NCBI GenBank assembly: GCA_030425705.1
Contig: JAUHZU010000007.1
Span: forward strand, 115,704-179,703
From: Phycisphaerae bacterium
GTDB taxonomy: Bacteria > Planctomycetota > Phycisphaerae > Phycisphaerales > Phycisphaeraceae
Direction of reading: 5' to 3'
Length of the DNA: 64,000 nt
The notes under the pieces were generated by a model, which saw only the letters and a list, made by a program, of their open reading frames with translations, had not been told where the DNA came from and ran no database searches. Shown piece after piece: positions 42,081 through 51,201 of the stretch. The stretch's first letter is position 1. Each line of letters begins with the position of its first letter. Position numbers and translations under genes: made by a program.

Positions 42081-42958
42081 CACGCCGGCTGCATCGCGTC
42101 GTTGAAGACCTCGTAGGCCTCGGCCGGCTTCGCGCTGTCGTGCACCACGGCCTTGACCGCCTTCATCATCGCCAGGGGCGACTCGGACTGGAACACGTTG
42201 CGCCCCATATCCACGCCCGCTGCACCGCACTGGATCGCGTTGTAGCACAGCTCCAGCGCCTCGAGTTCGGGCAGCTTCTTGCCGCCGGCGATCACCACCG
42301 GGACCGGGCAGGCGGCGACGACCTTCTCGAAGCCCTCGGTGTAGTAGGTCTTCACGATGCTCGCCCCGTTCTCGGCACAGACCCGAGAGGCCATGCCGAA
42401 GTACCGCGCATCGCGGGCCATGTCCTTGCCCACCGCGGTCACGCCCATCACCGGGATGCTGTATTTCATGCCGATATCGACCAGCCGGCTGAAATTCGCG
42501 ATGGTGCCGGCCTCGGTGCCGGCCTCGCCGACCGAGAGCATCGCCGCCATCGCCGAAACGTTCATGCTGATCGCCTCTTCCTCCGAGATCAACACGTTGT
42601 GGTTCATCTCCGTCAGGATCGTCGTGCCGGTGTCGGTCCGCAGGCAGACCGGCTTGGTGCAGGACGCGGGGATCGACGTGCGGATCATGCCGCGCGTGCC
42701 CATCAGACAGTCCGCGTGCTCGGCGAGCGGCGCGATGTTCAGATCGATCCGCTCCAGCCCGGATGTCGGCCCCATCAGGAAGCCGTGGTCGAACGCGAGC
42801 ATCACGGTCCGGCCCGAGTCCTTGTTGAAGATGCGGGCCATGCGGTTCTTCAGGCCCCAGTCGGCACCGTCCATGCCCTTGAGGTAGAAGCCCGCGCTCG
42901 TCGCGGGGGTGTCCAGGCCGTAGCTCTTGCCTTCGCGGATGTCATCGGTATCTGCCAT
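42080..42958 (-). CDS. lsrF: LsrF-like thiolase/class I aldolase
   Basis: A 292-residue TIM-barrel lyase. It resembles E. coli LsrF along its length: LKGMDGADWGLKNRMARIFN, TVMLAFDHGFLMGPTSGLER, GVTAVGKDMARDARYF, then IVKTYYTEGFEKVV (Schiff-base-type Lys), VIAGGKKLPELEALE and GVDMGRNVFQSE. In E. coli LsrF moves an acetyl group from 3-hydroxy-5-phosphonooxypentane-2,4-dione to CoA, in autoinducer-2 breakdown. No lsrK, lsrG, lsrR or Lsr transporter is near, so a relative of that reaction on another phosphorylated diketone or sugar is more likely. Confidence 0.85.
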   Translation of the reverse strand: MADTDDIREGKSYGLDTPATSAGFYLKGMDGADWGLKNRMARIFNKDSGRTVMLAFDHGFLMGPTSGLERIDLNIAPLAEHADCLMGTRGMIRTSIPASCTKPVCLRTDTGTTILTEMNHNVLISEEEAISMNVSAMAAMLSVGEAGTEAGTIANFSRLVDIGMKYSIPVMGVTAVGKDMARDARYFGMASRVCAENGASIVKTYYTEGFEKVVAACPVPVVIAGGKKLPELEALELCYNAIQCGAAGVDMGRNVFQSESPLAMMKAVKAVVHDSAKPAEAYEVFNDAMQPA

Positions 42959-43007
42959 GGTCGGTCTCGTTGCTTGAGGATTGGTAATAAAGGTCGGGGA
43001 CGATCGG

Positions 43008-44225
43008 TTAGCCCTCGATCATCGCGATCAGGGTCTTTACCGCGTGTTCAACAAAGGCGGGGTCTTCCGCGTTGTAGGGCAGGGCCGTCCGCGGGATGTG
43101 CTTGGGCAGGTGCGCCTCCAACGACTGGAGGTACATCGCGTCCTCTTCGGGGTTGACCAGTTCGTTGCCGGCTGCACAGTAGCGGGACGTGCCTTTCTCG
43201 GGGAGCAGCACGTGGACCTTGTCCTTGCTGTGCTCCAGGCGCTTGCCGATCTCCCGAGCGACGCGGTCGAGTTCCTCCGGGTTCAGCCGGGGTGCGAAGA
43301 CCACGGGGTTGTGGAAGGTGTACTGGTGGTCCTCCCAGCCCTTGGGGACGACGTTGGGCTCGGTCAGCAGCCCGAGGTGCTCCGACCCGCCGGGGCAGAT
43401 GACCTGCGGCAGGCCGAGTTTGCCCGCGGTGGTCAGCCGGGTGTCGTCCGCGGCGCGGAGCCCGTCGAACAACTGGTCGGCGACCTCGCCCAAGGCGTAG
43501 TCGAAGACCGCGGTGATGATCCCCTCGCGCATCATCTGCTCCATCGCGAGCCCGCCGGCCCCGATCGCGTGGAACGTGATGACTTCGTAGCCGGCCTGGT
43601 GGAACAGGTCGATGGCGTGCATCGCGCCGTGGGTCAGCACACCCAGGTTGGTCAGCCCGATGGTGCCCTTGATGCCGTCGGCCGCGTCCACGGCCCGCTC
43701 GACCTGTGCCATGCCGTACGCCGCCGCCGCCGCGTTGGCGAGGATCTTACGCGAGAACGGGTTGAGCCCGAGGATGTCGGAGACCGAGAACATCATGGTG
43801 ATGTCCTTGATGCCGACGAACGCGCTGGTGTCGCCCGACGCGACGGTGGATAGGATCAGCTTCGGGAAGCCGTAGGGCAGCGCCTGCAGCACGGCCGAGG
43901 CATTGGACGTGCCCTGCGTGCCGCCGAGTGCGAGCACCGCGTGGGCCCGGCCCGACTCGATCATGCCAAGCAGCAGCTTCGTCGCACCGGCGATCAGCAC
44001 CGGCGAGGCCTTCTGCCGCGAGGGGTGGTCCAGTTGCTCGGCGACGCTCGACCCACCGGCCTCCATCACTTGGGCCTTGGTCGTGTCCGGCGACAAACGC
44101 GTGTCACCCACGACCGACAGGTCCATCAGATGCGGGGTCGCGCCCAGCGCACGCAATTGCTCGGCGACGAACTCGGTCTCGTCCGCCTTGGTGTCCAGCG
44201 ACGCCAGGATCACAACTGTTTTCAT
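43008..44225 (-). CDS. UPF0261 / Tm-1-like ATP-binding protein
   Basis: A 405-residue protein of the UPF0261 family, homologous to the N-terminal half of plant Tm-1. VVILASLDTKADETEFV at residues 3-19 is the signature start; LGGTQGTSNASAVLQALPYG, KLILSTVASGDTSAFVG and THGAMHAIDLFHQAGYEVITFHA follow. The fold binds ATP in Tm-1; the bacterial activity is unknown. AGGAG lies about 7 nt before the chosen ATG. The family is usually found beside or fused to the TIM-barrel protein encoded just upstream here, so the two likely form one complex or act consecutively. Confidence 0.88.
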   Translation of the reverse strand: MKTVVILASLDTKADETEFVAEQLRALGATPHLMDLSVVGDTRLSPDTTKAQVMEAGGSSVAEQLDHPSRQKASPVLIAGATKLLLGMIESGRAHAVLALGGTQGTSNASAVLQALPYGFPKLILSTVASGDTSAFVGIKDITMMFSVSDILGLNPFSRKILANAAAAAYGMAQVERAVDAADGIKGTIGLTNLGVLTHGAMHAIDLFHQAGYEVITFHAIGAGGLAMEQMMREGIITAVFDYALGEVADQLFDGLRAADDTRLTTAGKLGLPQVICPGGSEHLGLLTEPNVVPKGWEDHQYTFHNPVVFAPRLNPEELDRVAREIGKRLEHSKDKVHVLLPEKGTSRYCAAGNELVNPEEDAMYLQSLEAHLPKHIPRTALPYNAEDPAFVEHAVKTLIAMIEG

Positions 44226-44267
44226 AGCCGCTCCTGTCAACAGGGTGCCTTGACCAGGGCCGTCTGC

Positions 44268-45128
44268 CTACTTCGCGAACCGCAGCGCCGCGAACTCCGC
44301 CGCCGCCGCGCTCACCGCCCGCTCGATCGGCAGACGCTCGGTGGACGAGCCGGTCCAGAACCCGTGGCCGGAGGTGTGGTCGAGCATGTATTGCGCGTCC
44401 TCGGGGTTCTCCATCGCCGCGCCGTGCGCGACGAGGATCACGTCCGGGTCGATCGCGCGGAGCTGCTGGTAGACCGCCTCGGTCTTCTCCGCGGTCTCCT
44501 CGATGGTCGTGCCGTTGTCGTAACCCTTGAGCCCACCCTTGGTCGTGCCGGCGTGGTAGCAGAAGATGTGCGGCCGGGCCTGCTCGACCATCGCCAGGCA
44601 GTCCTCCACGGTAAAGCCCAGCCCGATCGTGACCATGTTCATCTCTTCACGCGCGAGCTTGAGCATGTCGATCTCGTTCTGGAGCGTGATGCCGGCCGAG
44701 GTCATGACGCGGTAGATCTCTGAGTCGTGATCGACGTAGGAGATCGATGGGCCGATGTTCGAGACCGAGTTCACCCCCATGCGCTGGCATTCTTCGATGA
44801 CCATGCGCATGTCCTTGAGCGGGTCGTTCGCGTTGAGACAGGCGCAGACAAAGGCCTTGCCGTCGAGGGCCGGCATGATGTCTTCGCGGGTGTAGTCGAG
44901 GGTCTGGCGGTTGGAGTCGAGGATAGGCCACATCATCGACATCGTGCCCATGCCGTTGGCCCGGAGCCGGGCACCCGAGAAGGTGTTGATGCAGTCGGTG
45001 CCGGCCTGCTCGAGGAGCTTGGCGACCAACCCGCTGCCGGCCGAGGAGATCATGATCGGCAGCCGCTGCTCGACCTTGTTGCGGAGGTTGGCGAGGATCT
45101 GTTCGGTCGAGATACGCTTGGTAATCAT
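44268..45128 (-). CDS. Phosphoenolpyruvate hydrolase-family TIM-barrel protein
   Basis: A 286-residue member of the 'TIM-barrel signal transduction / PEP hydrolase' family, homologous to the C-terminal half of plant Tm-1. LPIMISSAGSGLVAKLLEQA at the start, ARLRANGMGTMSMMWP, FVCACLNANDPLKDM, SVSNIGPSISYVD and HAGTTKGGLKGYDN are its conserved blocks. The reaction is not established; the fold and name suggest phosphoenolpyruvate-mutase-like C-C or C-P chemistry on a small carboxylate. It pairs with the UPF0261 gene 42 nt downstream. Confidence 0.88.
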   Translation of the reverse strand: MITKRISTEQILANLRNKVEQRLPIMISSAGSGLVAKLLEQAGTDCINTFSGARLRANGMGTMSMMWPILDSNRQTLDYTREDIMPALDGKAFVCACLNANDPLKDMRMVIEECQRMGVNSVSNIGPSISYVDHDSEIYRVMTSAGITLQNEIDMLKLAREEMNMVTIGLGFTVEDCLAMVEQARPHIFCYHAGTTKGGLKGYDNGTTIEETAEKTEAVYQQLRAIDPDVILVAHGAAMENPEDAQYMLDHTSGHGFWTGSSTERLPIERAVSAAAAEFAALRFAK

Positions 45129-45137
45129 GCGGGTGTT

Positions 45138-45929
45138 CTATAACGGTGTAGGCGGGTCCAGGAACGCTTCGACGGCACCGACCAGCGCTGACTGGTAGCC
45201 CGAAGGAGCATGATAACGTGGCGGCAACACGGCGCGGGTCGCATGGGGTAAGGCCTGAGCGATCTGGTCCGCCACGCTCTCGGGGTGGAGGTCATCCAAC
45301 GACGTAGACATCACCAACGCTGGTTGCGATACCCCCGCGAGGTCGGACAACGCGGCGAACGGCCGGTCCTCGTACATCCGGTAGAGCACGGCCAGCGATA
45401 GCGGTGTCGCCGGACGCTTGAGCAGCCCGGCGACCGACGCGGCGGCGGGGGGGTTGTCCGCCTTCATCGCGGCGTAGGCCTCCTCGTCCTCCAGCCGGTC
45501 CTCGGCATACCGTACCCCGCCGTCCTCGATCCACTGCCCGACCTTCGCGACCAGTTCGAGGTGAATGGGCCGGACCGCGTCGAGCCAAGACGGCCGCAGC
45601 AACACCAGCCGACGGACCCGGTCGGGGTAGCGCAGCGCCAGGTTCAACGCGATCCCCGAGCCCATCGAAAGCCCGCCGAGGTCGGCCGAGCCGATCGACA
45701 GGCTGTCCATCAGGTCGATGACCTGGTCGGCAAACGCCTCAAAACACAACGCGTCGATGTGACTGGTCTCGGCCGCCCGGCCGTGCCCCGGCATGTCCGG
45801 CGCAATGACGCAACGGGTCGAGAGTGAGGCGAACGCGGTGGTCGTCTGCTGAGCGTTGGCACCCAGGCCGTGCATGAACACAAGCGGCGGCGCGGTGTCC
45901 GGCCCGACCGTGCTGTATGGCAGCGTCAT
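45138..45929 (-). CDS. Alpha/beta-fold hydrolase
   Basis: A 263-residue soluble hydrolase. VFMHGLGANAQ is the oxyanion region, GGLSMGSGIAL the nucleophile elbow (Ser at about 105), and RYHAPSGYQ near residue 240 supplies the His of the triad; an Asp lies in TSLDDLHPES. It resembles 3-oxoadipate enol-lactonase-type enzymes. It is the first gene of the UPF0261/LsrF-like operon, 9 nt before the TIM-barrel gene, and may open a lactone or ester substrate. rny ends 48 nt upstream on the same strand, with no terminator visible between. Confidence 0.88.
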   Translation of the reverse strand: MTLPYSTVGPDTAPPLVFMHGLGANAQQTTTAFASLSTRCVIAPDMPGHGRAAETSHIDALCFEAFADQVIDLMDSLSIGSADLGGLSMGSGIALNLALRYPDRVRRLVLLRPSWLDAVRPIHLELVAKVGQWIEDGGVRYAEDRLEDEEAYAAMKADNPPAAASVAGLLKRPATPLSLAVLYRMYEDRPFAALSDLAGVSQPALVMSTSLDDLHPESVADQIAQALPHATRAVLPPRYHAPSGYQSALVGAVEAFLDPPTPL

Positions 45930-45977
45930 CGCGCACGCTCCTGTGGACTCTGGTACCTGAACGGCTCTTGGCCCGGC

Positions 45978-47633
45978 CTACCGCGCGAACTCGACGGTGC
46001 GCATCTCGCGGAGCACCGTCACCTTGATCTCGCCGGGGAAGGTCATCTCCTCGCTGACGCGCTTGGCGATGTCCCGGGCGATGTAGTTGCAGTTCGTGTC
46101 GTCCACGCGCGTCGGGTCCACGATCACACGCACCTCCCGGCCGGCCTGGATCGCGAACGCCTCGCGGACACCCTTCATGTCCATCGCGATGCCCTCGAGC
46201 TGCTCCAGCCGCTTGACGTAACGGTCCAGCGTCTCGCGGCGGGCCCCCGGGCGGGCGCTGCTGATCGCGTCGGCGGCCATCACGATCGCCGTGTAGGGCG
46301 TGGTGTGCGGGATGTCGTCGTGGTGGCCGCCGATGGCGTTGAGCACGGCCTCCTTCTCACCGAGCTTCCGGCAGAACTCCATACCGATCGCGGGGTGGCC
46401 GCCTTCCATCTCGTGGTCCATCGCCTTGCCGATGTCGTGCAGGAAGCCGCAGCGCCGCGCGATCGTACCGTCGAGCCCGAGCTCGTCCGCGATCACCTGG
46501 CAGAGGTACGCGACCTCCTGGGAGTGCTGCAGGATGTTCTGGCCGTACGACGTGCGGTAGTGCAGCCGGCCCATCATCTCGCTGATCTTCGGGTGCAAGC
46601 CCTGGATGTTGGCCTCGATGCAGCCCTCCTTGCCGAACTTCACGATCCGCTCCTGCATCTCGTTGCGGACCTGGTCGGTCAGCTCTTCGATCCGCGCGGG
46701 GTGGATCCGGCCGTCGTCCAGCAGCCGACGCAGCGTCTCGGCGGCGACCGCCCGCCGGATCGGGTCGAAGCACGACACGACCACCACACCGGGCGTGTCA
46801 TCGACGATGACATCCACCCCGGTCGCGGTCTCGAAGGCGCGGATGTTCCGGCCCTCTCGGCCGATGACCCGGCCCTTCATGTCGTCGCTGGGAATCTGGA
46901 TCGCGTTGGTCGTGGACTCCGAAGAGTGGTCGCTGGCATAACGCTGGATCGCTTGGAGCGTGATCTTCAGGGCGTTGTCGCGGGCCTCCTCCTCGGCCCG
47001 CTCGGTGATCTTCTGGATCAGCTGGCCCGCCTCGTGCTGGCACTCGCGCTCGACCGCCTGCAGCGCCTCACGCTTGGCGTCGTGCTCGTTCATGTTGGAG
47101 ATGCGGAGCAGCTCGTCCTTCTGTTCCTGGCGGAACTGCTCTAGCGCCTGCCGACGCTCATCCGCGATGGCTTCCAGCTCTTCCTGCTTGCCCTGGATCG
47201 CCTCCTCACGCTGCTTGACCTGCTGTTCGAGGTCGGCGGCGTTCTTCTCCTTGAGCGTGAGCATGTCCAGCTTGCGGTCGAGCGTGTCCTCACGCTTGCC
47301 CAGCCGTCGCTCCTTCTCTGCCAGTTCATCGCGCTGGGTGTCGAGTTCCTTCTCCAGCGCCTCACGGCGCTGGGCCTGGGCGTTGCGGGCGTCCAGCTCG
47401 ATCTGCTTGGCCAGGGTCTCGCCCTCTCCCTTGGCCTTGCTGACGATGTCCTCGGCCTGTCGCTTGGCGGCGGCGAGGGTGCTGTTGGCCGACATCTTCA
47501 GGAAGAGAAAGACACCTGCCGCGCCGACGACCAGCCCGGCGACTAAGCCGCCGACGAGCATCCCGGTGTTTGCTAAAACAAGTGGGAGGGTGGGTTGCAA
47601 GGCGAGCCCCTTTTCTCGGCCGGCGCAACACAT
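45978..47633 (-). CDS. rny: Ribonuclease Y
   Basis: A 551-residue membrane-anchored endoribonuclease starting mRNA decay. A single N-terminal helix (MLVGGLVAGLVVGAAGVFLFLK, about residues 24-45) precedes a coiled coil of about 160 residues (Lys/Glu/Gln heptads). The KH domain has MKGRVIGREGRNIRAFE, the HD domain CGFLHDIGKAMDHE with catalytic His-Asp. Typical length is about 520. Start is uncertain: a TTG at 47600 has AAGGGG 6 nt upstream and would remove 11 residues, while the ATG at 47633 has no clear site. The upstream gap of about 450 nt is a long leader. Confidence 0.94.
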   Translation of the reverse strand: MCCAGREKGLALQPTLPLVLANTGMLVGGLVAGLVVGAAGVFLFLKMSANSTLAAAKRQAEDIVSKAKGEGETLAKQIELDARNAQAQRREALEKELDTQRDELAEKERRLGKREDTLDRKLDMLTLKEKNAADLEQQVKQREEAIQGKQEELEAIADERRQALEQFRQEQKDELLRISNMNEHDAKREALQAVERECQHEAGQLIQKITERAEEEARDNALKITLQAIQRYASDHSSESTTNAIQIPSDDMKGRVIGREGRNIRAFETATGVDVIVDDTPGVVVVSCFDPIRRAVAAETLRRLLDDGRIHPARIEELTDQVRNEMQERIVKFGKEGCIEANIQGLHPKISEMMGRLHYRTSYGQNILQHSQEVAYLCQVIADELGLDGTIARRCGFLHDIGKAMDHEMEGGHPAIGMEFCRKLGEKEAVLNAIGGHHDDIPHTTPYTAIVMAADAISSARPGARRETLDRYVKRLEQLEGIAMDMKGVREAFAIQAGREVRVIVDPTRVDDTNCNYIARDIAKRVSEEMTFPGEIKVTVLREMRTVEFAR

Positions 47634-48085
47634 GCGGGCCGGGTTGGGGCACGATCCAGGCGGGACGGGCCACGGGTGGTAGCCGTCCCCGAGCGCGGGG
47701 AGCGATCAGGCGGGATCAGCGATTGGGCCGTGACACAAGGCGGGGTCGTCAACCGCATCGCCCGGCGGTGTGGCCGGGGTCGTGCGGTTGTTGGCGCGCA
47801 TCGGTTGCGCGTCGGGGGTCTGGCCCGGTCGGGCGAGACAGCAAGGCGGTGAGTCGTCACGGAGTTGCATCGTTAATCTATGCCCGCTCGGGGGTTAGCC
47901 CAGGCGGCCGCCGGGGACAGGCCCCCCAGGCGGCTGATCAGCACCCCGGGCCATGGGCCCGATCGTGCCGGTGTTGGGTGAGCCGACCGGGTGGCACGGC
48001 TCGTTTTGGGTTTCGGGCAAGGCCAGAGACCTTGCAGGATTTTCATACTAGCTTCCCGGCGATCCCCCGGTCAAGCTCACCCGCG
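47634..48085 (-). other. Intergenic region / rny leader, no supported gene
   Basis: About 450 nt between rny and the membrane protein gene. The only coding candidate is a minus-strand frame of about 55 codons near 48048-47877 that is Pro/Arg-rich with no ribosome-binding site. TAGTAT near 48048 could be a -10 box on the minus strand, which would give rny a leader of about 400 nt. I see no clear terminator. Confidence 0.4.
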
Positions 48086-48844
48086 TCAAGCGGCGTTCTC
48101 GGGCCCGGCAGGGCGGGTGTTGGCGTACTTCACCTGCCGCACCCCGATCCAGACGAGCGTCTCGAACACCAGCATCCCCGCGACGCCGAGCAGGAACAGG
48201 AACGCCCATGCCGCCTCGACCGCGAAGACCCGGGAACCACCGACGTCCCGCCAGGCATCGCGCAGCGCGTCGCTGCCGGCCAGATTGACCGCGACCCCCA
48301 TCGCCAGCGCCGACGGCAGCCAGCCGACCGTCGCGTACCCCGCAACGCGCTCAGCCACACGGATCGGCATCCGCCAGCCCCGGCGGCGGCAGACCCAAGC
48401 CATGCCCAGCACCTCGATGTAGCTCAGCACATAGACCGCCAGGAACACCGCCCCTGTGCCGACCAACACGACCATCATGTTCCACGCCTCCGGCGGGCGC
48501 GCACTGCCCGCCAGCGCGAACAGGGCCGCAGACAACGCCGCGCTGACCAGCATGAACAGCCGGGGCAGACGGTTGTTCGGCGAGATCCGCATCCGGCGGT
48601 AGGTCTGTTTGGGGTGGCGGAACACGGCCCACGCGGTCGCGAGATAGCCCGCAGGCCCCGCCCCGGACTCAAACGCCGGCCCGGTCCGAAGGTCGGGGTG
48701 TGACTCGGGGATCGGCGTCCCGCACTCGGGGCAGGTGCCTGTGGAGGGGAGCCCCTTGAGTGGGTAGCCGCATGTCTCGCACAGGGCCCGCTCGTCGGGG
48801 AACGGTGGGGCGGTGAGTTCGCGGTCGGTGCCGGGTTCGGTCAT
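48086..48844 (-). CDS. Zinc-ribbon membrane protein (Yip1-like)
   Basis: A 252-residue protein. CETCGYPLKGLPSTGTCPEC at residues 22-41 is a zinc ribbon of the type common in planctomycete membrane proteins, followed by five hydrophobic segments, for example FMLVSAALSAALFALAG and FAVEAAWAFLFLLGVAGML. The arrangement resembles Yip1-like proteins. Function unknown. Its ATG overlaps the stop of the gene at 48841 by 4 bp. Confidence 0.7.
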   Translation of the reverse strand: MTEPGTDRELTAPPFPDERALCETCGYPLKGLPSTGTCPECGTPIPESHPDLRTGPAFESGAGPAGYLATAWAVFRHPKQTYRRMRISPNNRLPRLFMLVSAALSAALFALAGSARPPEAWNMMVVLVGTGAVFLAVYVLSYIEVLGMAWVCRRRGWRMPIRVAERVAGYATVGWLPSALAMGVAVNLAGSDALRDAWRDVGGSRVFAVEAAWAFLFLLGVAGMLVFETLVWIGVRQVKYANTRPAGPENAA

Positions 48845-49758
48845 GCCGACAGAATCTTACGATCCACAACCGCCCCGGTCCCGGGGTGCTGGGCGATCCA
48901 GTCGGACACGGCGTGGGCGATCTGCCGGGTCGGGCTCTTGGCATCCGCCAGCCGAGGGAGCCCCGCGAGCGACGCCCAGTGATCCAGCAGCGTCGGCGTC
49001 TCTCCAGGGCGGAGCGTGATGCAGGCATCGCAGGCCGGCAGCACGCGCCACGGGGAAGACAGCGCGGGCGACTGGATCAGCAGCCCGCGTCGGCCGGAGA
49101 GGGCAAAGGTCTTCTCGATGTCGTGCCGGTTGCGCTGGCGGGGGTGGCAGAGCAGGTAGGCCCGGCGGGGGGGCTCGCCGGTGCCGCCCGGGCCCTCCTC
49201 GCCCGGCGGCGGGGCGGGGCCGACGGCCTGGCTGTCCAGGACGTCCTGCACCATGTACATCGCCATGCCCACGGCCGACGCGTCGGCCCGGTCCAGCAGC
49301 GGGTCGAGCAGCGCGATGATGAAGTTGTTGTCCGCGACACCCCAGCCGGCACGGGTCGATGCGCGGTCGCACTGCTGCAGCCGTGCCGCATCGGTACACC
49401 GTTCCGCCCGTTCCAGCAGCGCCGCGTCCGCGAAGCACGGCTGCCGGGCCGGTGCCCCCGCCAGGCGGGCGACCTCCACGGCCTCGGCAGACCAGCAGTC
49501 CACACGGTCGGCGCTGCGGACGGCCCGCATCAGCCGTCGGTTCATGGGCAGCATCAGGCGCGACAGCCCGTCGGGCCGGGGCAAGAGGGTGAAGGGTTCG
49601 AGCCCGGCCGATCGTGCCGCGTCGCGCAACGCGGTACCGCCGAGCAGCAGCGTGTGGTGGTGGCCCGGCTCACTGTCTGTGGTGTCCGCGATCAACGCCG
49701 CCAGCGCGGCGGCCTGCGGCTCGTCATCCCCGGTCAGCAGGTGGAGCACCCGCGTCAT
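48841..49758 (-). CDS. Hypothetical protein, possibly glycosyltransferase-like
   Basis: A 305-residue soluble protein. VLHLLTGDDEPQAAALAAL at the start and HTLLLGGTALRDAARSAGL resemble the N-terminal Rossmann half of family 4-type glycosyltransferases, but I see no complete EX7E motif; ITLRPGETPTLLDHWASLAG near residue 260 is the closest equivalent. I treat this as an inference only. It overlaps both neighbours by 4 bp, so the four genes from 51087 to 48086 form one transcript. Confidence 0.55.
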   Translation of the reverse strand: MTRVLHLLTGDDEPQAAALAALIADTTDSEPGHHHTLLLGGTALRDAARSAGLEPFTLLPRPDGLSRLMLPMNRRLMRAVRSADRVDCWSAEAVEVARLAGAPARQPCFADAALLERAERCTDAARLQQCDRASTRAGWGVADNNFIIALLDPLLDRADASAVGMAMYMVQDVLDSQAVGPAPPPGEEGPGGTGEPPRRAYLLCHPRQRNRHDIEKTFALSGRRGLLIQSPALSSPWRVLPACDACITLRPGETPTLLDHWASLAGLPRLADAKSPTRQIAHAVSDWIAQHPGTGAVVDRKILSA

Positions 49759-50447
49759 CGCTGGTCGTCCCGGAGCATGTCGCCCGGCTCAGGCCGACGC
49801 CACTCGAAAAACAACCGCGCGACATCCAGCCCGGCCTGCGCCGCGAGCTCGCGCGACGCGATCGACTGCGCGGCGGCCCCTTCAGCCGTCCGGTTCACGA
49901 CGCGGAGCTCCGTCCGCACCGGCACCGAGGTCGCGCTGAGCGTCACACCCGTCTCCGGGTCGATGTCGGGCGGGAAGACCCGTCGGCCCTCGTCGATGTC
50001 GATCACCTTGACATTCAGCGCCATCGCGGGGTGGTAGATCCCGCCGCCCATCTGCAGTTGGTACGCGACGATCTCGGCGTAAACCACCTGGTCCGCCTCC
50101 AGACGGGTCCCGATCTGCTGCAGCGATGTGCTGCGGTACGCGTCGCCAAGTTCGCCCTCCAGCGCGGTGAGCTCCGACTGGGGAACAAACCCCGTCGTCA
50201 CGACTTCTTCTTCCTCCAGTGCCTGCCGGAGACTGGCGTTCACCTGACGGATCACCGAGGGGTCCTGGATCATGCCGCGGCGGTCCTCGACGATGACCAG
50301 CGTCCGCTTGTCCGCCAGATCATGCTGCGCGGGGACCGGCGGCTTGGGGATCAGTGCGACCGCGGCCCCGCCGAGCATGTTGCAGCCGGTCAGCAGGGGC
50401 AACCCGCACAGCAGCAACCCGAGAACAACTGTCGCTTGGCGGCTCAT
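49755..50447 (-). CDS. Hypothetical lipoprotein
   Basis: A 230-residue lipoprotein with lipobox PLLTGC at about residues 17-22. The body contains TLVIVEDRRGMIQDPSVIRQV and VVYAEIVAYQLQMGGG, suggesting an alpha/beta domain of the kind seen in envelope assembly or LpoB-like proteins, without a firm match. AGGAG lies 5 nt before the ATG. It follows a second lipoprotein gene after 13 nt with similar fold hints, so both may work together at the outer membrane. Confidence 0.7.
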   Translation of the reverse strand: MSRQATVVLGLLLCGLPLLTGCNMLGGAAVALIPKPPVPAQHDLADKRTLVIVEDRRGMIQDPSVIRQVNASLRQALEEEEVVTTGFVPQSELTALEGELGDAYRSTSLQQIGTRLEADQVVYAEIVAYQLQMGGGIYHPAMALNVKVIDIDEGRRVFPPDIDPETGVTLSATSVPVRTELRVVNRTAEGAAAQSIASRELAAQAGLDVARLFFEWRRPEPGDMLRDDQR

Positions 50448-50460
50448 CAACACTCCTGGC

Positions 50461-51087
50461 TCAACGGGTGATCGTGTGGTCGTAGAAATAGCCGGCTGCC
50501 TCTTCGGTGAAGTAGGAGACGGTGATCGTGTAGATGTCCTGCACGTCGGCCTGGACCAGGCCGATCTTTGTCCGGAACTCGTCTGGGAACGCCACGCGGA
50601 GCGAATCGCTGAACGCGTAGTTGTCCGGGTCCGGGGCATCGTCCTCGACGACGTTAACGTTCGCGCTGATGACCCCGCGCTTGATGTTCGTGTCGCCCGA
50701 GTCGGTCACGCGGTACTCGCCGACCTCGACGATCACCAGGCGTTCGACGCCCAGAGAAGCGATCAGCATGGACGGCGGCCGGGCGGTCCAGTACTCATTC
50801 GCGTTCTGCCACAGGAGCACCTCGTCGGGGTTGGTGACCTGCACCTCCGGGACGTTGAGCTGGATCCGGCGGGAGATATCCCGCGTCAGCCGGGCCCGCG
50901 CGTCGGGGAACTGATAGTTGGTCTGGTCGCTGACCGCAACGATTACGGCGACGCGCTTGCCGTCCAGCCCGCGGTACTGCGCGGTGATGTCGTACTCGCG
51001 CGGTTCGTGGATCGGCTTGTGGCAGCCGACCAGCCCTGTAAACAGCACGGCGAGGGCTAGCAGAGCGAGGCGTCCAGGGGTAGGCAT
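50461..51087 (-). CDS. Hypothetical lipoprotein
   Basis: A 208-residue lipoprotein; lipobox GLVGC at about residues 18-22. GKRVAVIVAVSDQTNYQFPD and LGVERLVIVEVGEYRV are regular beta/alpha segments, similar in style to the downstream lipoprotein. The C terminus is beta-rich (YTITVSYFTEEAAGYFYDH). Family not recognised. First gene of the four-gene unit down to 48086. Confidence 0.7.
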   Translation of the reverse strand: MPTPGRLALLALAVLFTGLVGCHKPIHEPREYDITAQYRGLDGKRVAVIVAVSDQTNYQFPDARARLTRDISRRIQLNVPEVQVTNPDEVLLWQNANEYWTARPPSMLIASLGVERLVIVEVGEYRVTDSGDTNIKRGVISANVNVVEDDAPDPDNYAFSDSLRVAFPDEFRTKIGLVQADVQDIYTITVSYFTEEAAGYFYDHTITR

Positions 51088-51201
51088 GCGTCCGATTCCG
51101 GGTGGGGGGGGCGTGTCGTCCGGGTGCAGTCCGCGGGGCGGGGCGGGGGTTCAATGCCCGGCCACGGTTGCCGACATCCTAACCCATGCGGCGGCGTGGG
51201 C

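Noticed and set aside
42080..42958. Autoinducer-2 (Lsr) uptake and processing system
   Set aside because: Only the LsrF-like gene is present. No kinase, LsrG, regulator or ABC transporter is in the surrounding 20 kb.
47877..48048. Minus-strand frame of about 55 codons in the rny leader
   Set aside because: No ribosome-binding site, Pro/Arg-rich composition typical of non-coding high-GC DNA, and no recognisable family.
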